Shown: in pieces, positions 51,623-61,013 of the stretch
Position numbering within the stretch: position 1 is the stretch's first letter
Layout: every line of letters begins with the position of its first letter
Source of the DNA: Granulicella pectinivorans
GTDB taxonomy: Bacteria > Acidobacteriota > Terriglobia > Terriglobales > Acidobacteriaceae
Length of the DNA stretch: 64,000 nt
Assembly (NCBI RefSeq): GCF_900114625.1
Contig: NZ_FOZL01000001.1
Location: 2,666,001 to 2,730,000, forward strand
Direction of reading: 5' to 3'
Program-made: the position numbers and the translations under genes
The notes under the pieces: generated by a model
The model's database searches: none
The model's input: only the letters and a program-made list of their open reading frames with translations
What the model was told of the DNA's origin: nothing

Positions 51623-52200
51623 AGCTTTCCTCCCAGTTTCGCTCGAACGGCGCTTGTTCCGCGCAGAAGATGCGTCTTCACGGTATTCACGGGCATGCCG
51701 GTCGACTGCGAGATCTCCTCGAGATTCATTCCTTCAAAGAAGCGGAGCAAAAAGACGCGTCTCTGGTTGACGGAGAGTTGGTCGATGGCCACCTTTACCT
51801 GCTCCATGCGCTCCCTGGCCAGAAGCCGCGACTCCGCTGAGCTCTCACCCGAGGGGAGGAATGAGCCGAGCTCGGTGACGTCCAGCGCGGTGTTCTGCGC
51901 CTTGCGCCAGAACTGGAACTTCTTCAGCCGCACCTGATCGCGGATGAGGTTGTTCGCAATGGAGATCAGCCACGTATTCACGGAGCAGTCGCCGCGAAAC
52001 GAGGTGCGCGCGTTGAAGGCCTTGAGGAAACAGTCCTGCGTAATGGTCTGAGCGAGATCCGCGTCGTTGATCGAGAACGAGACGTAGCGGAAGATCCTCG
52101 GCCAATACTGCGCTACCAGGGCGTCGATGTCGTCGAGTTCATTGATGATCGTCACCCGGTATCCCGGATAAATAGTAGATGCATCCATGGCGATTTGCAT
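51619..52200 (-). CDS. ECF RNA polymerase sigma factor (sigma-70 family)
   Basis: I read the start at MQIAMDASTIYPG (52200) or MDASTIY (52188); the longer frame to 52434 is not protein-like. The ~193 residues hold region 2 (YWPRIFRYVSFSINDADLAQTITQDCFLKAF ... WLISIANNLIRDQVR) and region 4 (LSVNQRRVFLLRFFEGMNLEEISQSTGMPVNTVKTHLLRG). It directs RNA polymerase to stress or envelope promoters and is held by the co-encoded anti-sigma factor. It is divergent from the large nuclease/ASH protein with about 230 bp between them. Confidence 0.92.
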   Translation of the reverse strand: MQIAMDASTIYPGYRVTIINELDDIDALVAQYWPRIFRYVSFSINDADLAQTITQDCFLKAFNARTSFRGDCSVNTWLISIANNLIRDQVRLKKFQFWRKAQNTALDVTELGSFLPSGESSAESRLLARERMEQVKVAIDQLSVNQRRVFLLRFFEGMNLEEISQSTGMPVNTVKTHLLRGTSAVRAKLGGKL

Positions 52201-52432
52201 GTTCGCAGCAAAGGACGCGGACTCATGGAGATTTGGGTTACATCTTTTCTCAAGGAAAGAAGGAAGTGCCCTGCCGGACGGTGCCCTGCGCGGACTTGTT
52301 CTCCGGTGCCGGGTTCGGCCGATGGGACAATCGCATCCCCTGTAACCCCGATTCAGGCTTTCCCGCGTCTTCCCCGGTGCAACCACACCATCGCCACTGC
52401 GCCGACGCTCCCTCGGTTTGAGGAAATGCCCC

Positions 52433-55400
52433 ATGAAGTTTGGAAGGATTTTGCCGCTCGTTTACCCTGCTGCCCGCATCGCCATTCCGTTCTTTATGCT
52501 GCTGAGCGCGGGCATGCTCGTTCCGGGCATCGATGCTCAGACGTCTGTGCAGATTCACGACATCATGGTGGCGGGCAGCAATCCCGTGGTCGGAACGGCG
52601 ACGACGAAGACACTGCCGTACTCGCCCTACTCGGGGCAGAATGTCTCAGTCTCGGGTATTGTCGTTGGCGTGATGAGTACGGGCGACTTCGCCGGCACGG
52701 TCTATATCTCGGAGCCGAGCGGCTCGTGGGATTCGATTGTCCTGACCGCGGAGGGCATGCCTGTGTTCGGGATGAAGAGTCTGAACCCCGCCTGCGCCGT
52801 GGTTGGCGCGACCGTAACCGTCGTGGGCCAGGTGGTGCTGTCGAACTCGGTGGTCGCGACGGACATTACGGCCGCTGGGACGCCCGGTACCGGTATTCTG
52901 CCTACGTCATGCACGGTAACCTCAACCAGCGGCACGATGACCCAGAGCATCTCGGTTTCGAGCGTGCTGACGGCCTTTGGCGATGCGTTGAAGTACACGG
53001 GGATGACCACGAGCGCTACGTTCTACGCTATTGCACCCGCGACGGGAACGCTGGCCGAGGCTTCCGCGACGGAGACATCCAATGGCCAGTTCTGGGCGAC
53101 GTTGAGCGCCAACACCACGACGAACAATCACATCTTCCGTTCGGCCGGGATCGCAGGGGACGAGTATGTGCCTTCGACCGCCCCTGCGACGGTCGCCACC
53201 TGGGCCGGTAACCCGCAGCGTGTTCTCATCGACACGACCACCTTTGGCGGATCGCCGGTCGACATTACCGTGGGGCAGAGCATCACCTGCACCACGGGAT
53301 CGAATATCACGGTTGGCGCGACCGCCGGGATCGGGCTGATCGACTACACGCTTGGCTATGCTCGTCTGCTCATCTTTCCCACCAGCGTCTGCACGGTGAA
53401 CGGCACGGTGGCGACGACGACCTCGGCTACGGCGGATGCGACGCACTTCCATGTCGGCACGCTGGACCTGAACCGCTTCTATTCGACTACCGGAGCAACC
53501 ACGGGCTCGGTCGCACTTACCTCGCCGGCTTATTCGAGAAGGCTTGCGAAGGCGTCGCTTGCCATCGTCAACTCGCTGGGCAAGCCCGACATTCTCGCCG
53601 TGCAGGAGGTGCAGGATCTTACGACGCTCTCCGACCTGGCAGCCTCGGTCAACACGCTCGGCAGCGTCAGCTATCAGCCCTATCTTGTGCAGGGGAACGA
53701 CGCGAACAGCCTGAACCTTGGCTTCCTCGTCAACGCTACGACACTTGTCACGGATTCTGTGACACAAGTGGAGAAGTCCTCTACCTACACCACAGCGTCG
53801 GGTGGGTCGGCCACGCTCTGGGAGCGTCCTCCGCTGGTGCTGCAGGCGGAGTTTGTGCGCGTTGGCAAGAATTATCCCGTTACGGTGATCAACGTTCACT
53901 TTACCCCGCGCGATACCATCGGCGACGCGACACTTGGCCCCGATATTCGGGCCCACCGCGCTGCGCAGGCTGCCGATCTGTCGGCCCTTGTGCAGACGTA
54001 CCAGACCGCTGGGCAGAACGTGATCGTCAGCGGCAATCTGAATGCGTTTGAGTACAACGACGGCTATGTGGATGTCACCGGGATCGTCGATGGGTCGCCT
54101 GCGGCAGCTTCAGCCGTCAGCCTTTCTTCTGCGACTAAGACGACGGGAGCTCTTACCGACTTTGTGACGTCTGTCCCCGCGACCTCGCGCTATAACTTCA
54201 TTGAGCGCGGCGATGCGGTCGTCTACGAGCACATTCTTGCCTCGGCCACTGTCACCGATCACTCGACCGCAAGCGCCTCGCTGGCGAGCTATGTCTCCAC
54301 CGTCACGCAGCCGCACTTCACCACGGACTTCGCTGCCATCAACACCAACAGCTCCAGCACGCCTGCGGGCCTTACGCCGCATGACGGCTTCGTCGTCGCG
54401 TTCCTCATCCCGCCCGTTCCGACGACGGCTTCGATCTCGCCCACATCCATCCACTTCGGCGATGTCGATCTTGGTGGTTCTGCTACACAAACAGTTAACT
54501 TTACGAACACGACGACCTTCACCTCCACGGTCACGATCTCGAACATCGCCGTCTCCGGCACGAACGCCGGGGACTTCACCCAGACTTCGCCCTGCACCTC
54601 GGTCGCGATGGGCCAGACCTGCACGATTTCGGTGACGTTTACGCCAAGTGCGATCGGTACTCGTACGGCGACCCTCACCGTCACGAACGACTCCACCAGC
54701 AACCCGACCCTCACTGTATCGCTCACCGGAGATGGCGTCGACACGACCGCGACTCTTACCCCGGCGTCCGCCGACTTCGGCAGCGTGTATGCGGGCGGCG
54801 GCACATCGACGGCAAAGACCTTTACCTTCACCAACACCAGCGCGATCGCGATCGCGACCAAGTCCATCGCGGTCACGGGCAACTTCTCCCAGACCAACAC
54901 GTGCCCGGCCACGCTCGCCGCGGGAGCAAGCTGCACGATCTCCGTCGCCTTTGCGCCACTCAGCAGCGGCACCCTTACGGGGGCCCTGACTGTGACCGAT
55001 TCCTCAACTGCGAACCCCACCCTGACGGCAGCCCTCACCGGGACGGGGCTGCCCACCACGGCGACGTTCTCGCCCAGCACGGCCACGTACCCGAACACAA
55101 TCGTTGGCAACGCGTCCGCGGCGCAGAGCTTCACCTGGACGAACACCAGCGCGATCCCACTTACCGTTTCGAAGGTTTCGACAACGGGCAACTTTACTGT
55201 CTCCGCGACCACCTGCGCCGGCTCCATCGCGGCGAACAGCAGTTGCGTCGTCTCGGTTACGTTCACCCCGACCGCCCTTGGCACGCTCTCCGGTAGCGTC
55301 AGTGTCGTGTCGACGAGTTCCGCGAACCCGACCCTGACCGCAACGCTCTCTGGACGCGGCGTGGCGGACGTCGAGGCCTCTGTCTCTTCGCTGAGCTTCG

Positions 55401-56152
55401 GCAACGTCGACCTTGGCGCAACCTCCGCCGCACAGACTTTCACGGTCACGAACTATACGGCGGCGGCCATCTCTCTGACGGCAACGCAGATCACCAGCGA
55501 CTTCGCCTACACCACGACCTGCGCGGCGATCATCGCCGGATCGAGTACCTGCATTGTCTCCGTTACGTTTACCCCGACGACGACCGGCGTCCGCACGGGA
55601 AGCCTTACGATCGACACCAACGACACCAAGTACCCCGTTCTTACTGTCGCTCTGACTGGGAATGGCGTTGATTTTTCGATCGCCATCACCCCTACCTCGG
55701 GCTCCGTCATCGCGGGCGACGGCATCTCGCCCACCCTTACTCTGACGCCGATTGGTGGCTTCTCCGCCCAGATCGCTCTCGGCTGCACTACGACCGCCGG
55801 TGGCTCGAACTGCACGCCCCAGACCACGCCGCTTACGCTTGCGTCGGCGACGACCATGCCACTGGCGATTACGACGACTTCTCAGTACACGGTCATCGGC
55901 TACGGGGGCTCTCTGCTGCTTGGATTGCTCTCTACGGGATCGATTTTCTTGCGCCGTCGCAAAGCGCGCACGCTGCCGCTGCTGCTCGCCTTCCTGATCG
56001 TTCTCGGGGCGGCGAACCTTGGATGCAGCGGCAAGCTCCCCGACAGGAACGCGAGCCCGACTTACCCCGGCACGTACACGTATACCATCTCGGCGACGGA
56101 CGGCACCGTCACCCACACAGCGACCTATCAACTGACTGTGAGCGTCAAGTAG
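52433..56152 (+). CDS. Large secreted protein: nuclease-fold domain plus ASH (choice-of-anchor D) repeats
   Basis: This is 1239 residues from MKFGRILPL. A signal peptide is followed by OB-like beta domains and an endonuclease/exonuclease/phosphatase-fold region (ILAVQEVQD, LNLGFLVNATT, VINVHFTPRD, VIVSGNLNAFEYNDGYVDV). The usual GD(F/L)N reads GNLN, so one catalytic Asp is Asn. Four ASH/choice-of-anchor-D repeats of about 100 residues follow, each with FGxVxxG, an internal Cys pair and CxxSVxFTP. Near the end there is a hydrophobic stretch followed by RRRKAR, and a second lipobox-like LGCSG. It is probably surface-exposed; DNase activity is uncertain. Confidence 0.75.
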   Translation: MKFGRILPLVYPAARIAIPFFMLLSAGMLVPGIDAQTSVQIHDIMVAGSNPVVGTATTKTLPYSPYSGQNVSVSGIVVGVMSTGDFAGTVYISEPSGSWDSIVLTAEGMPVFGMKSLNPACAVVGATVTVVGQVVLSNSVVATDITAAGTPGTGILPTSCTVTSTSGTMTQSISVSSVLTAFGDALKYTGMTTSATFYAIAPATGTLAEASATETSNGQFWATLSANTTTNNHIFRSAGIAGDEYVPSTAPATVATWAGNPQRVLIDTTTFGGSPVDITVGQSITCTTGSNITVGATAGIGLIDYTLGYARLLIFPTSVCTVNGTVATTTSATADATHFHVGTLDLNRFYSTTGATTGSVALTSPAYSRRLAKASLAIVNSLGKPDILAVQEVQDLTTLSDLAASVNTLGSVSYQPYLVQGNDANSLNLGFLVNATTLVTDSVTQVEKSSTYTTASGGSATLWERPPLVLQAEFVRVGKNYPVTVINVHFTPRDTIGDATLGPDIRAHRAAQAADLSALVQTYQTAGQNVIVSGNLNAFEYNDGYVDVTGIVDGSPAAASAVSLSSATKTTGALTDFVTSVPATSRYNFIERGDAVVYEHILASATVTDHSTASASLASYVSTVTQPHFTTDFAAINTNSSSTPAGLTPHDGFVVAFLIPPVPTTASISPTSIHFGDVDLGGSATQTVNFTNTTTFTSTVTISNIAVSGTNAGDFTQTSPCTSVAMGQTCTISVTFTPSAIGTRTATLTVTNDSTSNPTLTVSLTGDGVDTTATLTPASADFGSVYAGGGTSTAKTFTFTNTSAIAIATKSIAVTGNFSQTNTCPATLAAGASCTISVAFAPLSSGTLTGALTVTDSSTANPTLTAALTGTGLPTTATFSPSTATYPNTIVGNASAAQSFTWTNTSAIPLTVSKVSTTGNFTVSATTCAGSIAANSSCVVSVTFTPTALGTLSGSVSVVSTSSANPTLTATLSGRGVADVEASVSSLSFGNVDLGATSAAQTFTVTNYTAAAISLTATQITSDFAYTTTCAAIIAGSSTCIVSVTFTPTTTGVRTGSLTIDTNDTKYPVLTVALTGNGVDFSIAITPTSGSVIAGDGISPTLTLTPIGGFSAQIALGCTTTAGGSNCTPQTTPLTLASATTMPLAITTTSQYTVIGYGGSLLLGLLSTGSIFLRRRKARTLPLLLAFLIVLGAANLGCSGKLPDRNASPTYPGTYTYTISATDGTVTHTATYQLTVSVK

Positions 56153-56160
56153 GTTGTAAA

Positions 56161-56196
56161 CGCACGGCTGCGAGCCTCTGTATCGCTTGCCGTGCG
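56161..56196. terminator. Weak hairpin between converging genes
   Basis: CGCACGGC (56161-56168) pairs with GCCGTGCG (56189-56196) across a 20-nt loop, between the stops of the nuclease/ASH gene and the GH78 gene. No T-run follows, so this is a weak call. Confidence 0.35.
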
Positions 56197-56207
56197 GGGC
56201 ACTCTGT

Positions 56208-58508
56208 TTAGTGGGCGATGAGGAAGGTGTAGGTGCCGGGTTGGACCTTATACGTGGCCTGAGTGGCTTCGCGGTGAATCAGGTCTGCCTTAGGGGCGTG
56301 GATGTTGGCAGATTCCGGGGCGGGAACGATGACGGTGGTTGCGATGGGGACGGTGACGGTGAGCGTGGTTTGTGTGGGAGTGCGCTTCCATGTGCTGGCG
56401 ATCCTGCCCATGGGAGAGAGGTAGGTTGCGGTGACCTCGTTGAGGCCTGCGAGGAGGGCTGGGTGAAGGATGAGCTTTTCCGGGCGGGAGAGATCGATGT
56501 CGATGCCGGCGAGACCGCGGTAGAAGAACTCCTCGGCACCGCCGAGCATGAAGTGATCCTGGCTGGACTTGGGATTGGCGTCCCAGGCCTCGGTGAGGGC
56601 GGTGGCGCCTGCGGCTAGTTGCGACGCGTAGCTGGGGGCGTCTTTGCGGAGGAGCATGGCGAGAAGGACATCGCTGCGATTGGCTTGCATGAGGGCGCGC
56701 ATCATGTAGGGATAGCCGACTTCACCCGTGGTGACGTGATCGTTGTGAGCGTGGATGTCGGCGATGATGTGTGCGAGGACAGCGGCGCGCTTCTCCTCGG
56801 GAACGATGCCGAGAGCGAGCGGCATGGCGTTGGCGGTCTGGCTGCCCTGATCGTAGGTTTGGGTCTGGTCGTTCCAGAAGCGTTTGTTGAAGGCTTGCTT
56901 CTCGCGTTCGGCGAGCGCGGCGTAGGTGGCGGCGTCTTCGGGGTGGTGGAGCAGGGTCGCGATCTTCTGCATGACGGCGGCGTCTTCGTAGAGCATCAGG
57001 GTGCCGGTGACGCCGAGGGTGGTCTGTTTCCCGAAACCCGGTCCTCCGGGGCCGATGTCGTACCAGTCGCCGAGGCCGTAGGCGACGATGCCGTCGACGG
57101 CCTTCGACTGCAGGAATTTGAGGTAGGCCTGCATGGTGGGGTAGGCAGTGGCGAGGTCGTTGGTGTCGCCGTAGAAGCGGTAGGTCACCCAGGGGGCGAG
57201 GATGGAGGCGGAGCCCCACTCGGGCGAGTCGTCGAAGACGCCGTAGCCATGTTCGCCGAAGACGACGTACTCGGGGGCGATGGTGGGGACCATGCCGTCG
57301 GGTTTCTGGGCGTCGGCCATGTTGCGGCTGGTGGCGCGCATGAGGGCATGGACGTCGTTGTTGAAGAGGAGACCGGGGGAGACGAGGTGGGTCTCTTCGA
57401 GCCAGCCTAGTTTTTCACGATGCGGGCAGTCGGTGAAGACGGTGGCCTCGTTGTTGTGCATGGCCTCGACGATGATGTGGTGGATGGCGTTGAGGGTCGG
57501 GTCGGAGGTGGTGAAGGCGCCGGTGACGGGTGAGTTGGAGCTGAGTTGTTCGCCGGAGAGGTGGAGGATGCGGGCTTCGGGGTGGGTGATCCATTCGGCC
57601 TGGACGTAGCGGAAGCCGTAGTAGCTGAAGCGGGGGGACCAGTCCTCGGGCGCGCCGCCACGGAGGGTGTAGGTGTACCACTGGGGTGAGCCGGAACTTT
57701 GCTGGGATACGGTGCCGTCGGGGTTGAGAAGTTCACCGGGGGTGAGGCGGAGGGTGGCTCCGGCGGGACCCTCGACCTGGATGTGAGGCCATCCGGCGAT
57801 GTTCTGGCCGAGGTCGTAGACGGTTTTGTTGGGGGTGGGGTGGGTAACGGTTGGGGTGGCGTAGCGGTGCTGGACGATGACCTCCGGGGCAAGGGCTGCG
57901 ATGAGGACGCCCCCGGGGGATTCGGTGAGGGCGGCGGCCGCCCATGCCGTGGGTGTGATGCGGGCGTCGTAGTCTTCGCCGCCGTAGGTGGAGTTGAAGG
58001 TGATGGGGCCGGGTGCGGCTTGCCAGGTGGTGTCGGTTGGGATGGTTTGGGGGCCGTCTTTCGTACGAACGACCAACTCGGCGATGAGTTTTGGCGGGCC
58101 GAAGGTGGCGTCGAACTTGGTGTAACGGCCCCTGGTCTTCTGCACGTTGTACATGCCGTTGCCGAGGAGCACTGTGAGGGTGTGGGGGCCGGGCTTGAGG
58201 GAGAGGCGATAGGTCTCGTAGGGGATGGTCTTGCGGTAGTCGGTCCAGGCTTCGTGGAGGCCGGTGGGGCCGATGGGGACGCCGTCGATGCTGGCCTGGA
58301 ACTGGCCAAGACCGGCGATGTGGAGGGTGGCTTCGGTGCCCGTGGTTGTGAAGGCGCGGCGGAAGACGGGCATGGGGTGCGAGCCGTCGAGTTCGGCTCC
58401 GTCGCGTGGGGTGCTGAAAGGCGCCTGGATCCATTGCGCGGTGGTCAGGGGCTGTTGTGCGGAGGCGGCGATGGACAGGAGGGAGAGTGCCAGGATGTGA
58501 CGGAACAT
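56208..58508 (-). CDS. Alpha-L-rhamnosidase, glycoside hydrolase family 78
   Basis: The ATG at 58508 (MFRHILALSLLSIAASA) gives 766 residues with a signal peptide. An N-terminal rhamnosidase beta domain follows (YETYRLSLKPGPHTLTVLLGNGMYN). The core has VYDLGQNIAGWP, the (alpha/alpha)6 barrel signature TDCPHREKLGWLEE with candidate acid residues, YGLGDWYDIG, and TTGEVGYPYMMRAL. The C-terminal domain has HFMLGGAEEFFYRGLAGI. It removes rhamnose from rhamnogalacturonan or glycosides. It is divergent from the CE15 gene. Confidence 0.92.
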   Translation of the reverse strand: MFRHILALSLLSIAASAQQPLTTAQWIQAPFSTPRDGAELDGSHPMPVFRRAFTTTGTEATLHIAGLGQFQASIDGVPIGPTGLHEAWTDYRKTIPYETYRLSLKPGPHTLTVLLGNGMYNVQKTRGRYTKFDATFGPPKLIAELVVRTKDGPQTIPTDTTWQAAPGPITFNSTYGGEDYDARITPTAWAAAALTESPGGVLIAALAPEVIVQHRYATPTVTHPTPNKTVYDLGQNIAGWPHIQVEGPAGATLRLTPGELLNPDGTVSQQSSGSPQWYTYTLRGGAPEDWSPRFSYYGFRYVQAEWITHPEARILHLSGEQLSSNSPVTGAFTTSDPTLNAIHHIIVEAMHNNEATVFTDCPHREKLGWLEETHLVSPGLLFNNDVHALMRATSRNMADAQKPDGMVPTIAPEYVVFGEHGYGVFDDSPEWGSASILAPWVTYRFYGDTNDLATAYPTMQAYLKFLQSKAVDGIVAYGLGDWYDIGPGGPGFGKQTTLGVTGTLMLYEDAAVMQKIATLLHHPEDAATYAALAEREKQAFNKRFWNDQTQTYDQGSQTANAMPLALGIVPEEKRAAVLAHIIADIHAHNDHVTTGEVGYPYMMRALMQANRSDVLLAMLLRKDAPSYASQLAAGATALTEAWDANPKSSQDHFMLGGAEEFFYRGLAGIDIDLSRPEKLILHPALLAGLNEVTATYLSPMGRIASTWKRTPTQTTLTVTVPIATTVIVPAPESANIHAPKADLIHREATQATYKVQPGTYTFLIAH

Positions 58509-58665
58509 GGTTATCAAAGTATCGTGTGCGCCGGTGTCGTGTCGCGGAGAATACGATTTCTCCGGCTTTCATGGTACAGACCGGGTACGACGGACGGGCG
58601 GAGAGCGTGGGTGACTTTCCGGTGTGGTGGCATGTACGGTATAGCGTGAAGCCGGGAGGACTGCG

Positions 58666-59952
58666 ATGAAGGTGCTGACAGGAGTTTTGTTGTTGGGATA
58701 TGTGTTGTCGGCGGGAGCGCAGCATGTTCCTGGGTATAACTATGACGAGGCGAAGATTCCTCCCTACACGATGCTGGACCCGCTGGTGATGCTGGATGGG
58801 ACACCGGTCAAGACGGCGGCGCAGTGGGGGGTGCGGCGCAGGGAGATCGTTGGACTGTTTGAGGAGAATGTCTTCGGCAAGACACCGAAAAGTGCGAAGG
58901 TACCGTTGCGAGCGAAGGTGATCGAGATGGACGCTCATGCGCTGGGTGGGCTTGCGGTGCGGAAGCAGGTGGACCTCTACTTCAGCGAACAAGGGGATGC
59001 GGGTCCGAAGATGCGGTTGCTGGTGTATCTGCCGTCGCATGCCAAGGGACCGGTGCCGGTGGTGCTTGGGCTGAACTTCGGTGGGAACCAGACGGTGATC
59101 GATGATGCGGGGATTCAGCCGACGATGGTGTGGGTGAAGGCGAAGCCCGCGCTGAAGCTGGAGCATGTTGTTCCAGAGGAGAAGACGCGCGGGAGCCAGA
59201 TGAAGGAGTGGCAGGTGAGGATGATTCTGGAGCGCGGGTATGGCCTCGCCACCGCTTACTACGGGGATTTGGAGCCGGACTTCAAGGATGCGGATGCGTA
59301 CAGCGTGCGGAGGTTGTTTCAGACGGAGTTTGCGGCAGATGACTGGGGTGCGCTCGGGGCCTGGGCGTGGGGCTTGAGCAGGGCGGTGGACTATCTGATT
59401 TCGGACAAGGCGGTCGATGCGAAGAGGATTGCGGTGACGGGGCATAGCCGTCTGGGTAAGGCGGCGGACTGGGCGGCGGCGCAGGATATGAGGATCGCGG
59501 TGTTGCTTTCGACGGAGTCGGGCAAGGGTGGTCAGTCGCTGGAGCGGAGAGGGATTGGGGAGTCGGTGGAGCACCTGCAACACTCGTTTCCGTACTGGTT
59601 CTGTGCGAACTATGCGCAGTGGGTGGGGAAGGATCAGGAGATTCCTGCAGATGGGAATCTCATGTTGGCTCTGATGGCTCCGAGGCCGGTGTATGTGGCG
59701 AGTGCGGCGGGCGATGAGTGGTCGGATCCGAAGGGGGAGTTTCTGTCGGCGGTGAGCGCGAGCAGGGTGTACGCGTTGCTTGGTCACCAAGGGCTGGCGG
59801 TCACGGAGATGCCGGCGGTGGATGTAGCGGTGCATGCATGGGGAAGCGATGTGGGGTATCACGTGCGATCGGGCGTGCATGACGTGACGGCGTTTGATTG
59901 GGAGCAGTATCTGTCGTTTCTGGATGAGCATGATGGGCGGGGTGCCCGGTGA
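58666..59952 (+). CDS. Glucuronoyl esterase-like protein, carbohydrate esterase family 15
   Basis: The 428-residue protein has a signal peptide (MKVLTGVLLLGYVLSAGA). The CE15 alpha/beta-hydrolase features are VVLGLNFGGNQ, WGALGAWAWGLSRAVDYL, the nucleophile elbow GHSRLGKAA, the acid region STESGKGG and a His in VRSGVHDVTAFDW. It cleaves the ester between lignin and xylan glucuronic acid. Paired with GH67 elsewhere in the window, it points to glucuronoxylan use. Its stop overlaps the GTG start of the next gene. Confidence 0.9.
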   Translation: MKVLTGVLLLGYVLSAGAQHVPGYNYDEAKIPPYTMLDPLVMLDGTPVKTAAQWGVRRREIVGLFEENVFGKTPKSAKVPLRAKVIEMDAHALGGLAVRKQVDLYFSEQGDAGPKMRLLVYLPSHAKGPVPVVLGLNFGGNQTVIDDAGIQPTMVWVKAKPALKLEHVVPEEKTRGSQMKEWQVRMILERGYGLATAYYGDLEPDFKDADAYSVRRLFQTEFAADDWGALGAWAWGLSRAVDYLISDKAVDAKRIAVTGHSRLGKAADWAAAQDMRIAVLLSTESGKGGQSLERRGIGESVEHLQHSFPYWFCANYAQWVGKDQEIPADGNLMLALMAPRPVYVASAAGDEWSDPKGEFLSAVSASRVYALLGHQGLAVTEMPAVDVAVHAWGSDVGYHVRSGVHDVTAFDWEQYLSFLDEHDGRGAR

Positions 59953-61013
59953 CCACAGAGGCCCGGGAGCCGATGGCGATTGTTGCGGATGACCTGACCG
60001 GTGCCTGCGATAGCGGTGCTGCGTTCGCGGCGGCTGGATTACGTGTTGTCGTGGCGTTGGATGGTTTGCCGGTGGAGAGCGCCGATGTCGTGGCGTTCTC
60101 GACGGAGACGCGGAATTTTGCATCGGACGAGGCGATGCGTGTGGTGCGCGAGGCTGTATCGCGTGCTGGACGAAAGGTGTTCAAGAAGGTCGATTCGGCG
60201 GGGCGCGGCGCGTTTGGTGCGGAGATCGTGGCTGCGCTCGAGACTTCACGGGCTTCGGTGGCTTTGGTGGCTCCTTCGTTTCCAGGGGCGGGGCGGGTTG
60301 TGCGTGACGGTGTCCTGCGTGTCACGGACTTTGCCGGGCAGGATACGGAGATTGAGGTGAAGGGGTTGTTTGCGCCGGGGCATGCCATTGGTGTGTTGCG
60401 GGTGGATGCTGTCGATGAGATGGCCCGGCAGATTGCGGCTGCGGTGGGTGAGGGGATGAAGCTGCTGCTTTGTGACGCTGTGACGCAGGAAGATCTGGAG
60501 CGTCTGGTGTGCGCTGGGCGGCGTGTCGATGCTGCTGTCTTGTGGTGCGGTTCGATGGGGTTGGCGAAGGCTTTGGCGGGGTTGCGGCGTGGTGTGTCTG
60601 CTGTGCCTTCGGGGCGTGTTGGGAGGGTGTTGTTGTTTGTTGGAACCGAGCATCCGGTGACGGCGATGCAGGTGGCTCGGTTGGCCGAGGAAGAGCTCGC
60701 GCCCGGGCGATGGGTGCATCATTTGACGTTCGAGGAGCGGTCGGAGCATGCGGTGAGGGCTTGCTTCTTCGAGACGGATACGGGTGCGATGATTTTGACG
60801 GGTGGCGACACGGCGGCCTTTGTGCTGCGTGTGCTGGGGGCGTCGCGGCTGGTGCTGGGCGGCGCTGTGAGCGATGGCATTCCCTGGGGCGTGATCGAAG
60901 GCGGCGTTGCGGATGGATGCCTTGTGGTGACGAAGTCGGGTGGCTTTGGGGATCGCGATTCCTTGGCGGATGCGTTTGCGTTTTGTGAGAGGAGACAGCA
61001 TGAGACGGCCTAG
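59949..61013 (+). CDS. Four-carbon acid sugar kinase family (DUF1537)
   Basis: The GTG at 59949 overlaps the CE15 stop (GTGA); an ATG at 59973 (MAIVADDLTG) is also possible. The ~354 residues carry the N-terminal sugar-acid-binding motif IVADDLTGACDSGAAFA and KKVDSAGRG, then the C-terminal nucleotide-binding part TGGDTAAFVLRVLG ... GGAVSDGIPWGVI. Characterised relatives (OtnK, DtnK) phosphorylate tetronates such as D-threonate or D-erythronate. It overlaps the PdxA-type gene, matching the known kinase-PdxA2 gene pair. Confidence 0.9.
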   Translation: MTTEAREPMAIVADDLTGACDSGAAFAAAGLRVVVALDGLPVESADVVAFSTETRNFASDEAMRVVREAVSRAGRKVFKKVDSAGRGAFGAEIVAALETSRASVALVAPSFPGAGRVVRDGVLRVTDFAGQDTEIEVKGLFAPGHAIGVLRVDAVDEMARQIAAAVGEGMKLLLCDAVTQEDLERLVCAGRRVDAAVLWCGSMGLAKALAGLRRGVSAVPSGRVGRVLLFVGTEHPVTAMQVARLAEEELAPGRWVHHLTFEERSEHAVRACFFETDTGAMILTGGDTAAFVLRVLGASRLVLGGAVSDGIPWGVIEGGVADGCLVVTKSGGFGDRDSLADAFAFCERRQHETA

